Assembly (NCBI GenBank): GCA_946479725.1
Contig: CAMLHB010000010.1
Coordinates: 1 to 26,768, forward strand
DNA from: an uncultured Actinomycetes bacterium
Lineage (GTDB): Bacteria > Actinomycetota > Thermoleophilia > Solirubrobacterales > 70-9
Length of the DNA: 26,768 nt
Direction: 5' to 3'
Part shown: piece by piece, positions 1 to 7,189 of the stretch
Layout of the letters: each line of letters starts with the position of its first letter
Position numbering within the stretch: the first letter of the stretch is position 1
The notes under the pieces: model-generated
Databases searched by the model: none
Seen by the model: only the letters and a program-made list of their open reading frames with translations
Told to the model about the DNA's origin: nothing
Position numbers and translations under genes: made by a program

Positions 1-1
1 C

Positions 2-424
2 GTATCCGAGATCCGCGACCCGGACCTCCGCACTGCGGTCTTCGAGGCAACGCTCGACGCCGCCCTGCGGGAACTTCAACACCCCGAAGACGCCGCCCTC
101 GTCTGGTCCCTCCTCGCCTCCTCCTACCAGGGAGAGGAAGACGAAGCGATCCTCGAGCGCCTGCTCGAGCGAGCGGGCCGGATGCCCCCGGCCTCGGGCC
201 AGGCGGTCCTGCTCGCCTGGCTCAGCGCCTCCCTCCTGCCGACCCGCCCGGAGCTGCGCAAGCGCAACGGACAACCCAAGAGCCGCCGCGCCGGCGAACT
301 CACCACTCTGCTCGCCCAGCGCACCTCCGACCTGGAATTCGAGCGCATGACCCCCTTCGCGGAAACCGACGATCGCCGCACGGCCCGATGGTGGAAGAGC
401 CTCACCGCCGGCCGCACGAGATAG
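2..424 (+). CDS. Hypothetical protein, C-terminal part only
   Basis: The reading frame is open at the window edge and ends with TAG at 422-424, so only the last 140 residues are seen. The protein is rich in Leu, Ala, Arg and Glu and looks helical; I see no catalytic motif, signal peptide or membrane segment. The tail (…RRTARWWKSLTAGRTR) is strongly basic, which would suit nucleic-acid contact, but that is only a guess. High-GC codon use supports real coding. I do not recognise the family. The next 194 bases are non-coding and notably AT-rich. Confidence 0.5.
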   Translation, partial: VSEIRDPDLRTAVFEATLDAALRELQHPEDAALVWSLLASSYQGEEDEAILERLLERAGRMPPASGQAVLLAWLSASLLPTRPELRKRNGQPKSRRAGELTTLLAQRTSDLEFERMTPFAETDDRRTARWWKSLTAGRTR

Positions 425-524
425 GCACGTGCTGCCGTCAGCTGAGACCAGAACCACCGAGAGACCTTCGTCCGCAGCGCGCTCGATGTCGTGGCCGGCA
501 TCAGCATCACTTCACCATCTTCTG

Positions 525-612
525 TTTCCCATTTATCTTCTAGCTCTTTCCCACTTTCCCCAATCAATCTTCCCAGATTGCATAGCTAAGTTTCCCAATT
601 TGCATTACCCTG
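525..612. repeat. Four motif copies at exact 22-bp period (iteron-like)
   Basis: The heptamer TTTCCCA (CTTCCCA once) begins at 525, 547, 569 and 591, so each copy is exactly 22 bp after the last. The array ends six bases before the ATG of the AAA/DUF4143 gene. An extra TTTCCCC lies at 555. The last two units also share TTGCAT downstream of the heptamer. The stretch is much more AT-rich than its surroundings. Two-helical-turn spacing would place all copies on one face of DNA, as for cooperative protein binding. An operator array is the likeliest reading. Confidence 0.6.
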
Positions 613-618
613 ATAACG

Positions 619-1857
619 ATGCCATCCAACTTCATCAGGCACAGTCGCACGCCGATCCTCGAAGCACTCACCGATACCCGCGTGGTCTACGTGATGGGCG
701 CCAGGCAGGTTGGCAAGAGCACCCTGACGGAAGAGATCGCAACGAGTGAGCACCTCGCCGACGTGCTCAGCCTCGACAACCGAGCGGCAAGGGATGCGGC
801 AAGCAGCGACCCCGAGGGATTCGTTGCCGGCCTCTCGCGCCCGGTTCTGCTCGACGAGATCCAACGGGCCGGTCCCGATCTACTGCTCGCGATCAAGGGG
901 GCCGTCGATGCCGACCAGACGCCGGGCCAGTTTCTGCTGACCGGCTCGGCCAACGTCCTCACCAACCGCAAGGTTCAGGACGCGCTCACCGGACGAATCG
1001 AGATCACCACCCTGTGGCCGCTGTCCCAGAGCGAGATCGAGGGGACGACCGGCAATATCGTCGATTCCCTCTTCGCCGCGGCTCCGCCCCAGATCAGCAA
1101 TGCCACCGTCGGCCGTGGGGCCTTCGCCGACCGAATCGCGGCCGGCGGATACCCCGAGGCGCTGAAGCGCAACGGCGCACGCCGGGCCAACTGGTTCGAG
1201 AACTATCTGAAAACGACGCTCGACCGCGACCTGCGCGACATCAGCGATGCGCAGAAACTGGGCGAGGTGCCGCGGCTGCTGAAGCTGCTGGCGGGTCGCG
1301 CCGCGAACCTCCTGAACTCCTCAGACGTGGGCAAGCGACTACAGCTGGAGCACAAGACCGTCCGCAGCTACACGACCCTCTTGGAGACCGTCTTCCTGGT
1401 CAAGACCCTCCCCGCATGGAGGCCGTCGATCGGGGTTCGCGAGTCAACGACGCGCAAGGTCTACATCGTAGATAGCGGTCTCCTCGCCCACTTGCTCGGA
1501 GCCGACCCGAAACGCATCGGCGAGGATGAGCGGATCGCCGGAATGGCGCTTGAGAACTTCGTCGCGATGGAGGTGATGAAGCACCTCGAATGGGCGAGCA
1601 CCGACGCAGGTCTCTTCCACTACCGAACCGGCAACGACGAGATTGACCTCGTCGTGGAGGATCGCTCTGGAGCGATTGCCTGCCTTGAGGTCAAGGCAGC
1701 GGCGACGGTCCGCGAACGAGACTGGAGGCCGATGGCGAAGATCCGAGATGCTCGCAGCAAGGACTTCCGCGCCGGGTTCCTAATTCATGCCGGCGCCCAG
1801 ACCATCCCGCTCGGCGATCGGCTCTGGGCGGTTCCGATCAGCGCTCTTTGGACATGA
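619..1857 (+). CDS. AAA_14/DUF4143-family ATPase with nuclease-like C-terminus
   Basis: This 412-residue protein belongs to the widespread AAA_14-DUF4143 family of P-loop ATPases, whose cellular role is poorly known. The Walker A motif GARQVGKST is at residues 27-35, Walker B PVLLDE at 75-80, and the LTGSA sensor strand at 107-111. The middle (about 215-300) is the helical, winged-helix-like DUF4143 part. The C-terminus holds a PD-(D/E)XK-like pattern, D343 in EIDLVV followed by E357-V-K359, so a nuclease fold is plausible. Length is normal for the family. The ATG at 619 lies just downstream of the 22-bp-phased repeats, with no clear Shine-Dalgarno sequence. Such genes are common in mobile and defence-rich regions. 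Confidence 0.85.
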   Translation: MPSNFIRHSRTPILEALTDTRVVYVMGARQVGKSTLTEEIATSEHLADVLSLDNRAARDAASSDPEGFVAGLSRPVLLDEIQRAGPDLLLAIKGAVDADQTPGQFLLTGSANVLTNRKVQDALTGRIEITTLWPLSQSEIEGTTGNIVDSLFAAAPPQISNATVGRGAFADRIAAGGYPEALKRNGARRANWFENYLKTTLDRDLRDISDAQKLGEVPRLLKLLAGRAANLLNSSDVGKRLQLEHKTVRSYTTLLETVFLVKTLPAWRPSIGVRESTTRKVYIVDSGLLAHLLGADPKRIGEDERIAGMALENFVAMEVMKHLEWASTDAGLFHYRTGNDEIDLVVEDRSGAIACLEVKAAATVRERDWRPMAKIRDARSKDFRAGFLIHAGAQTIPLGDRLWAVPISALWT

Positions 1858-1901
1858 CCGGTGACACGACCTAGATGGCGGCCAGTGCCAGCGTGAGGTC
1901 G

Positions 1902-2081
1902 TCAGCGCTCAAGACCGAGTTCGGAGCGCAAGTCGGCCGAGGAAACCGCATCGCCGTGCCGGTAGGCCTCCAGCGCCGCCTCTGCGCTGGCGTCTTGGTC
2001 GAGATCAGTGGGCTCATCATCAAGAGGAGCAGCGGCAAGCGCGCGCAGCATCGGATCATCACGTCGCTTCTTCGTGGTCAT
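1902..2081 (-). CDS. Small antitoxin-like protein, apparently without a toxin
   Basis: The 59-residue product starts MTTKKRRDDPML and has the layout LDDEPTDLDQDAS…EAYRHGDAVSSADLRSELGL. This acidic linker followed by a short helix pair resembles the C-terminal toxin-binding tail of small antitoxins found next to RelE/ParE-type toxins. The ATG at 2081 is preferred because family members start near this lysine-rich stretch; a longer frame reaches 2138. No toxin-like frame follows on the minus strand: the space before the end of the ATPase gene (1857) is only 44 bases. It is therefore an orphan, a remnant, or a small regulator. Assignment is by general resemblance only. Confidence 0.45.
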   Translation of the reverse strand: MTTKKRRDDPMLRALAAAPLDDEPTDLDQDASAEAALEAYRHGDAVSSADLRSELGLER

Positions 2082-2287
2082 GAGACCACCGTACCGTCGA
2101 CGAGGATCGAAAGGAGACCTTGGCCACGATTGCCTCAAGGTTGTCCCTATTGGTGACGCTTGATCCTGATCCGCGCTCCACAGCCATGTTCCAACGGATT
2201 GAAAGGAGGAGGGTCTTCCGCGTGGGGAGCGGGATTGCGGCGGCGAAGTGACCGGAATGCGACCACGAGATTGAACCGGGAGAGCGC

Positions 2288-2557
2288 GTGGTGACGCCGT
2301 TACTGAACTATGCTCAGCTCATGGAAGCTGATGGCGGAGCGATCATTGACCTCCTCTATACGCGCGGCTCCTTTACCGCGCCGCACGTTGCTGCTGAAAT
2401 GGGAGACAGGATCACCACGATGGACGTGAGCATCCAAATGATGGAGCTGATGCAGCAAGGACTCGTCCAAGACTCAGCGACGTCCCCTCCGAGCTGGCGG
2501 CTGACTGAAGCGGGCAACGAGGCAGGGCGACGCCGAAAGTCCAAAGCAGCGGGATAG
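2288..2557 (+). CDS. Small winged-helix-like DNA-binding protein
   Basis: This 89-residue protein has the pattern of a compact winged helix: a first helix (GGAIIDLLYTRGSFTAPHVAAEMG, with TAPHVAAEM as the probable second helix), a recognition-like helix (TTMDVSIQMMELMQQGLVQ), then a wing ending WRLTEAGNEAGRRRKSKAAG. 'LTEAG' after the wing is typical of MarR/PadR-like folds. The start is GTG at 2288, directly followed by a second GTG, with GGGAG six bases upstream. It stands alone between the antitoxin-like gene and the ParB-like gene and may regulate either. No enzymatic motif is visible. Confidence 0.55.
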   Translation: MVTPLLNYAQLMEADGGAIIDLLYTRGSFTAPHVAAEMGDRITTMDVSIQMMELMQQGLVQDSATSPPSWRLTEAGNEAGRRRKSKAAG

Positions 2558-2682
2558 TTTTCGGCTCACACAGCTTGCAGCAGGCCCAGCTAGGTGACGA
2601 GCTGAGTAGCGAGCCAACTTTGCTGCATTTTGCGCCCGCCGCCAGCACGATCTTCAGAGATTAGGCATGCAAGACTGCCCCC

Positions 2683-3756
2683 GTGGCTTCTACTAACGGC
2701 AGCAAACAACCCACGGTAGGCGGACAGCTTCAGCATCTCCCGCTTCGCGACCTGATCCTCGATCCTCAGAACCCGCGTTTGCCGCGTGATGTGCGAGGAA
2801 CTACGGACCAGGCAGAGTTGGCGAAATACATCGCCCGCCGCTACAACGCGATTGAGGTCGCCCGTTCGATCGCCAGTAACGGCTTCTTCGAGTCAGAGCC
2901 TTTGATTGCGATTCCCGAGCACAAAAAATGGCGGGTCGTCGAGGGGAACCGTCGGTTGACTGCGCTCAAAGGCTTAGCCGAATCAAAACTCCGTGAGGGC
3001 TTCACTAATGCCAGAGAGTGGAAACGTCTCGCGGACAAAGCTCCGGTGCCCGACCGAGTTCCTGTTGTCGTCGCAGCTCAGGAAAAAGACATATGGCCAA
3101 TCATTGGGTACCGCCATATCTCGGGTATTGAGCCATGGGATCCATACGCTAAGGCGCAGTTCATTGCTGATCGTGTCGACTCTGACGTGTCTTGGGAGGA
3201 GGTGGCGATTCTCGTTGGAGAGTCCGAGTCGAGCGTTAGGGCGCACTACCGCAATTTCAAGGTGAATGAGCAGGCTCGGGACGACTTCGAAATCGACGTG
3301 TCGGAGGTGGAGGATCAGTTCGGAACCTTCACCAGAGCAATGCAGTCTCAGTCAGTCCGTTCCTACATCAAGGCACCCGCCCCCCGAGAAGTGGAGAAAC
3401 GTAAGCCTCCACTCCCCAGCGCGAAAAAGAAGAACACCAAGGAGCTTCTTAGCTGGGTTTTTGGAGTAGATGGGAAAGAGGCGGTCATTGAGGAGTCGCG
3501 CGACCTCCAAGAGCTGGGCATCGTTCTTCAAGACAAGGACGCGACCGCCATTCTCAAGGAGACCCGCGACCTCACCGAGGCCTATTTAGTAAGTCCAGGG
3601 CAAAGAGACGAGCTTGCCAAGCGCCTCAAACAAGCAGAGGCTCTCCTTCGCACCACCCGTGACGAGGTTGAAGGGCAAAAGGATGACCCCGTCATCATCG
3701 GGTTAGTTACTGACTGCGCCAAAGCGGCGCGTGCCCTTACCAAAGCAATCAAATGA
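2683..3756 (+). CDS. ParB/Srx-fold protein
   Basis: The 357-residue protein starts with GTG at 2683. Its N-terminal half is ParB/sulfiredoxin-like: LRDLILDPQNPR (about 21-32), EVARSIASNGFFESEPLIAI (58-77) and the box VVEGNRRLTAL (85-95), which corresponds to the ParB GERR-type nucleotide-binding motif. A helix-turn-helix-like stretch, SWEEVAILVGESESSVRAHY, lies near 169-188. The C-terminal third is charged and helical. No ParA partner is near, so chromosome segregation is unlikely. Its stop overlaps the next gene's start (ATGA), which shows translational coupling to the nuclease-like protein, and the methyltransferase follows at once. I infer a DNA-binding, perhaps CTP-using, specificity or switch role in a restriction-like system. 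Confidence 0.7.
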   Translation: MASTNGSKQPTVGGQLQHLPLRDLILDPQNPRLPRDVRGTTDQAELAKYIARRYNAIEVARSIASNGFFESEPLIAIPEHKKWRVVEGNRRLTALKGLAESKLREGFTNAREWKRLADKAPVPDRVPVVVAAQEKDIWPIIGYRHISGIEPWDPYAKAQFIADRVDSDVSWEEVAILVGESESSVRAHYRNFKVNEQARDDFEIDVSEVEDQFGTFTRAMQSQSVRSYIKAPAPREVEKRKPPLPSAKKKNTKELLSWVFGVDGKEAVIEESRDLQELGIVLQDKDATAILKETRDLTEAYLVSPGQRDELAKRLKQAEALLRTTRDEVEGQKDDPVIIGLVTDCAKAARALTKAIK

Positions 3757-4676
3757 CCCAGGTGTACGGTTGCGACTTCCCGAGTAGCCGGGACGCGATT
3801 ACGCTGACCGATTGGGCCGAGGCTGTGATGCTCGTCGAGGATCTTACGGAGTTTTCTGAAGCTGATTTGCGGGGCCGTATTGTCGAGCAAATCGACGACG
3901 AAGTAACGGCGAACGAACCCGCGGGACGCCAGCAGGTTGAGGACATTCTTCGAGAGGTGGGCCGTCGCGAGAAATGCGCTCCAGAGACCTATCCTTTCCG
4001 TCGCACCGAGTTCGGTATCGAGCGATCCGATAACCCCTTTATCTCGATCTACTCGTTCCTTCTCGTCTTATCTATGCGAGAGGCACCTTTTCGGGAATCG
4101 GTTTATAGCAACGAGGTCTCGCCGCTATTCGACTTTGTTGGAGCTGCGGCCCTCTCCGACCTTTTTGGATCTCGAGCTCAGAGCATCCGCTTTGGATGGC
4201 CGATTACTGGTGATCGGCCAAAAGGGCCACGGGTAGCTCTTGAATGGCTTACGAAGCAACTTGGACTGACGCACGACAAATCAGCGCCGCTGAGCCGGAA
4301 GCTCAAGGATGGCGGCGTGGACATCGTCATCTGGCGACCGTTTGAGGATGGGCGGACTGGGTTTCCGGTCCTCCTTGCTCAATGCACTGTCGGGCAGCGC
4401 GAGTGGGAGAAGAAGGGGGGGGATATAAAACGACGTCTCTGGCGGAAATATCTGGGCCTGCCGGCAAATCCCCCCACTGCGCTTGTTCTTCCTTTTTGTG
4501 TTTCTCGGCTTGACCACTACGAAGTTTGGGATGTTGTTAGCCACGATGTCACCTTTCTCATCGACAGGCTTCGACTTCTTGATTTGCTCGCCGAGGTAGA
4601 TCCATCAGCCATTGCCGAGCACGAAAAGATCAGGCTTTGGACCGAAGAACGCGTGCAGGACCTAGCACTTAGCTGA
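3753..4676 (+). CDS. PD-(D/E)XK-like nuclease, putative restriction component
   Basis: This 307-residue protein is coupled to the ParB-like gene by a 4-base ATGA overlap. The telling segment is KDGGVDIVIWRP (185-196) followed by FPVLLAQCTVGQREWEKKGGDI (204-225). It resembles the core of Mrr-like restriction nucleases, where a DGGxDxx…QCK pattern gives the D and Q-x-K residues. Here D190 and Q210 are present but the usual lysine is Thr212; K220 or K221 could substitute by migration, so activity is uncertain. The N-terminal 150 residues are not recognisable. The gene directly precedes a cytosine methyltransferase (6-base gap), which fits the restriction half of a modification-protected system. 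Function is inferred from the motif and context. Confidence 0.6.
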   Translation: MTQVYGCDFPSSRDAITLTDWAEAVMLVEDLTEFSEADLRGRIVEQIDDEVTANEPAGRQQVEDILREVGRREKCAPETYPFRRTEFGIERSDNPFISIYSFLLVLSMREAPFRESVYSNEVSPLFDFVGAAALSDLFGSRAQSIRFGWPITGDRPKGPRVALEWLTKQLGLTHDKSAPLSRKLKDGGVDIVIWRPFEDGRTGFPVLLAQCTVGQREWEKKGGDIKRRLWRKYLGLPANPPTALVLPFCVSRLDHYEVWDVVSHDVTFLIDRLRLLDLLAEVDPSAIAEHEKIRLWTEERVQDLALS

Positions 4677-4681
4677 TCCCG

Positions 4682-5935
4682 GTGAAGGCCCTGTCGTTAT
4701 ATACCGGCGCCGGCGGGCTCGACTTGGGTCTAGAGCGGAGCGGTATACAAATAGCTGGCTGTGTCGAGTTAGATGACGATGCGCGCCTCACTCTTAAGAG
4801 TAACCGGCCACACTGGGAGCTACTCACGCCAGGTGACATCCACGCCCATCGTCCCAGTGACATAGTCTCCGCCTTTGGTTTGACGTGCGGCGATGCAACT
4901 ATGTTGGTTGGAGGCCCACCATGCCAGCCATTTTCTAAGTCAGGTCAATGGCGAAACGGTCGCCCCCCGCGGATGACCGACCCTAGGGCGGACACGCTGC
5001 GCGCATATCTCAAGGTAATGGAGGTGTTAAAACCTGAGGTTGTGCTGATAGAGAATGTGGAGGGCATCTTGACGAGCCGCACCCGGCGAAATCAGCACTA
5101 CGAGGGTCTGGATGTTCTTCGAACTCAACTAGCGCGCATTAATCGTCGCCACGGCACTAAGTATGAGGCTTCTACCATGGTTCTTGATGCTGCTGAGTAC
5201 GGTGTTCCTCAGCATCGTCGTCGGGCCTTTGTCGTTGTATCGCGAGAAGGTCTGCCATTTGAGCCGCCCAAACCAACGCATGGAGACTATTCGTCCGGGA
5301 CCGACAGTGAGCAGCCAAAGCAACGGCTGGCTAATGCATGGGACGCGCTTCACGATCTTGACGACCGCGACTTTGATCAGTCGCTAGTGCCTTCTGGCAA
5401 ATGGGCGGAACTACTGCCTTCGATCCCAGAGGGAAGTAATTACCTCCACCATACGAGTCGCGGGGATGGACAGCCGATTTTCGGATGGCGGCGGCGCTAT
5501 TGGAGCTTCCTTTTGAAACTGGCAAAGTCGCGTCCGTCATGGACTATCCAGGCGCAGGCTGGGTCTGCCACCGGCCCATTCCATTGGCGAAGCCGCCGCC
5601 TGTCCCTTCGGGAGCTCGCTCGACTTCAGAGTTTTCCCGACGACTGGCAATTCAGCGGCTCTGCAACGTCTACTCGACGGCAGGTCGGAAATGCCGTACC
5701 CCCGCCCCTCGGACAGATACTTGGCACAGAGATCCGACGTCAACTCCTCGGCGAACGGCCTCGGGTCCGCTCGCTGTCCACGCCAGAACTCCGGGATGAC
5801 CTACCCGGACCAGAGCCGACGGCCTCAGTACCCCAGCACTATCTACTCGATGACACCGAAACAGAGGATCATCCTGGGCCTGGCCTTGGGCCAGGAGCGT
5901 TGGCTCGACTCGGGGCTCATAGAACGCGGGCTTAA
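4682..5935 (+). CDS. DNA C5 cytosine methyltransferase
   Basis: This S-adenosylmethionine-dependent enzyme methylates cytosine C5 in DNA. The motifs are in canonical order: SLYTGAGGLDLGL (motif I, 5-17), GGPPCQPFS with catalytic Cys81 (IV), ENVEG (VI, 124-128), QHRRRAF (VIII, 177-183), a target-recognition region about 190-300, and RELARLQSFPDDW with RRQVGNAVPP (IX-X, 310-341). The start is GTG, 6 bases after the upstream nuclease-like gene. The last 60 or so residues, rich in Pro, Gly and Leu, lie beyond the usual family end and may be read-through into former intergenic sequence. The 3' end overlaps the opposing PIN gene by 3 bases. Codon use is less GC-biased than in the core genes, which suggests transfer. 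The target sequence is not predictable. Confidence 0.93.
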   Translation: MKALSLYTGAGGLDLGLERSGIQIAGCVELDDDARLTLKSNRPHWELLTPGDIHAHRPSDIVSAFGLTCGDATMLVGGPPCQPFSKSGQWRNGRPPRMTDPRADTLRAYLKVMEVLKPEVVLIENVEGILTSRTRRNQHYEGLDVLRTQLARINRRHGTKYEASTMVLDAAEYGVPQHRRRAFVVVSREGLPFEPPKPTHGDYSSGTDSEQPKQRLANAWDALHDLDDRDFDQSLVPSGKWAELLPSIPEGSNYLHHTSRGDGQPIFGWRRRYWSFLLKLAKSRPSWTIQAQAGSATGPFHWRSRRLSLRELARLQSFPDDWQFSGSATSTRRQVGNAVPPPLGQILGTEIRRQLLGERPRVRSLSTPELRDDLPGPEPTASVPQHYLLDDTETEDHPGPGLGPGALARLGAHRTRA

Positions 5936-6726
5936 GATCCAAAAGCACCGTAGAAACGTGCTATGGCGGCCACGTCAGGGAAAGGTGCCTCGGCCGGCGT
6001 GGCCGTCTCATTCAACTCGCCCTGCGCATCAAGGATCTCGATCAAATCGATCGGGCGCAGGATGGCGATCCCTTTCTCTACAAAATTGTCGTGACAGCGA
6101 AGGATCCCTTTGTCTTCGGTGAGGAACACATGGCATCCCTCCTCCAAAGCTGCAACGAGGAGTTCTCGATCACGGTCCCCCATCGGCTCCCGACCCCTCG
6201 TGTTGCGGAACATCGCTCGAAGGTGATGTGCGCGGAGCGCCGCATGGAGTGGGCAAGGTTCGTTGACCGGAATGGGGTAGTCACGAGGAACTGCGTCAAA
6301 CCCGCCTCGTTCAAAGAAGTCCTGTCCAAGTTGGTCAACCGCAGCCTCACGAGCAAGCCGACGTTCTGGATCAAGGGGCTTTCGCGCGTCATCAAGATGG
6401 AGCTCGGAAGTCCAAAAACGGACATCGCGCCACCACCACAATTGAACTAGGTCGCGCAGTACCAGCAAGGCGTCGCTCCTATCGCTCCACTGAGCACCGA
6501 GGGCAAGCGCGCCACCCTCGATCACCTCGAGTCCCTGTCGCAGCGGAATCAAAATCGCGGTATCGAGTGCGACTACAAGCGGCCCAGCTCCCCAACGGGT
6601 TCCAAATACTGCCGGCGATCGCTCATGCCAGAAACCGATTCTTCCAGACCAGCTCGTCTCGACTGGTGCCCAAGCCTCGCATTCCATGCACACAGCAGCC
6701 TCGTGATCCGACCCCTGACCCTTCAC
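5932..6726 (-). CDS. PIN-domain-like protein
   Basis: This 264-residue frame carries the acidic pattern of PIN-type ribonucleases: VVALDTAILIPL with Asp55, then MGDRDRELLVAALEEGCHVFLTEDKGIL with the second acidic cluster and the TED motif. Family members cut single-stranded RNA with metal ions, often as toxins or effectors. The GTG at 6726 lies 4 bases after the vsr stop, so both are read from one transcript. Homology starts near residue 48; ATG at 6687 (residue 14) is an alternative start. It is larger than a VapC toxin and has no antitoxin gene beside it. Its role with vsr and the convergent methyltransferase gene is unknown; an effector function is a guess. Confidence 0.65.
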   Translation of the reverse strand: MKGQGSDHEAAVCMECEAWAPVETSWSGRIGFWHERSPAVFGTRWGAGPLVVALDTAILIPLRQGLEVIEGGALALGAQWSDRSDALLVLRDLVQLWWWRDVRFWTSELHLDDARKPLDPERRLAREAAVDQLGQDFFERGGFDAVPRDYPIPVNEPCPLHAALRAHHLRAMFRNTRGREPMGDRDRELLVAALEEGCHVFLTEDKGILRCHDNFVEKGIAILRPIDLIEILDAQGELNETATPAEAPFPDVAAIARFYGAFGS

Positions 6727-6730
6727 CGAC

Positions 6731-7183
6731 TTACTCGATTCTTAGTTCGTTCCGCCGAGTGGTGAGCACTGCGCGAACTTGTCCCGCCGCAGCCTCCGGG
6801 TTTTCATGCTCCCAAACCCGAAGTACAACCCAACCAGCTGATCGCAATGCTTGGTTATTACGCTGGTCCCGCGCAACATTGCGCTCCAGCTTTGCGGCCC
6901 AATAGCCGTTCGTATCCTCCGGCACGTTGCCGTGAACCGGACACCGGTGCCAGAAGCATCCGTCCACAAATATGGCGACACGCTCACGGAAGAACACGAT
7001 ATCCGCCCGGCACCTGAGCCCCTTGATTGGTGCCGTGTGCTTGCGAAATCGAAAGCCTGACCGATGAAGCCCGGAGCGCAGCGCCCTCTCAGGCTTGGTG
7101 TCCAGACTTCGATTACCACGCATGACAGCCCGGACCGCTTTTGAGCTTGGAGGTGGCGGGGGCGGTAGTTGATGCTCCGTCAC
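6731..7183 (-). CDS. vsr: Very short patch repair endonuclease (Vsr)
   Basis: Vsr nicks next to T:G mismatches that arise when 5-methylcytosine deaminates, starting repair at sites of a C5 methyltransferase. The 150-residue product has the full family signature: MRGNRSLDTKPE (21-32), RADIVFF with catalytic Asp61, FVDGCFWHRCPVH (72-84), RNVARDQRNN (101-110) and LRVWEHE (121-127). The start is GTG, 6 bases after the integrase stop. GGAG is only 2 bases away, so expression may rely on coupling to integrase translation. An alternative start is ATG at residue 21. It lies on the strand opposite the methyltransferase gene, which is unusual, since partners are normally adjacent in one operon. Confidence 0.93.
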   Translation of the reverse strand: MTEHQLPPPPPPSSKAVRAVMRGNRSLDTKPERALRSGLHRSGFRFRKHTAPIKGLRCRADIVFFRERVAIFVDGCFWHRCPVHGNVPEDTNGYWAAKLERNVARDQRNNQALRSAGWVVLRVWEHENPEAAAGQVRAVLTTRRNELRIE

Positions 7184-7189
7184 GTCTCC

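Noticed and set aside
182..424. Complete small gene starting at ATG 182
   Set aside because: The same frame is open all the way to the window edge with consistent composition, so the ATG is probably internal to a longer gene.
525..612. CRISPR array
   Set aside because: Only the heptamer and a few bases are conserved, the period is 22 bp, and there are no cas genes; it fits an operator array better.
1858..1901. Toxin partner for the antitoxin-like gene
   Set aside because: The space is 44 bases, and no toxin frame continues into the ATPase gene on the minus strand.
2683..3756. Chromosome or plasmid partition protein ParB
   Set aside because: No ParA gene or parS-like array is nearby, and the gene is coupled to a nuclease-like gene and a methyltransferase instead.
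1..7000. Third copy of the tRNA 3'-half repeat marking the far end of compartment A
   Set aside because: I looked for the T-arm sequence and the GGATGTGAC motif here and saw no convincing copy; the boundary is outside the window or degraded.
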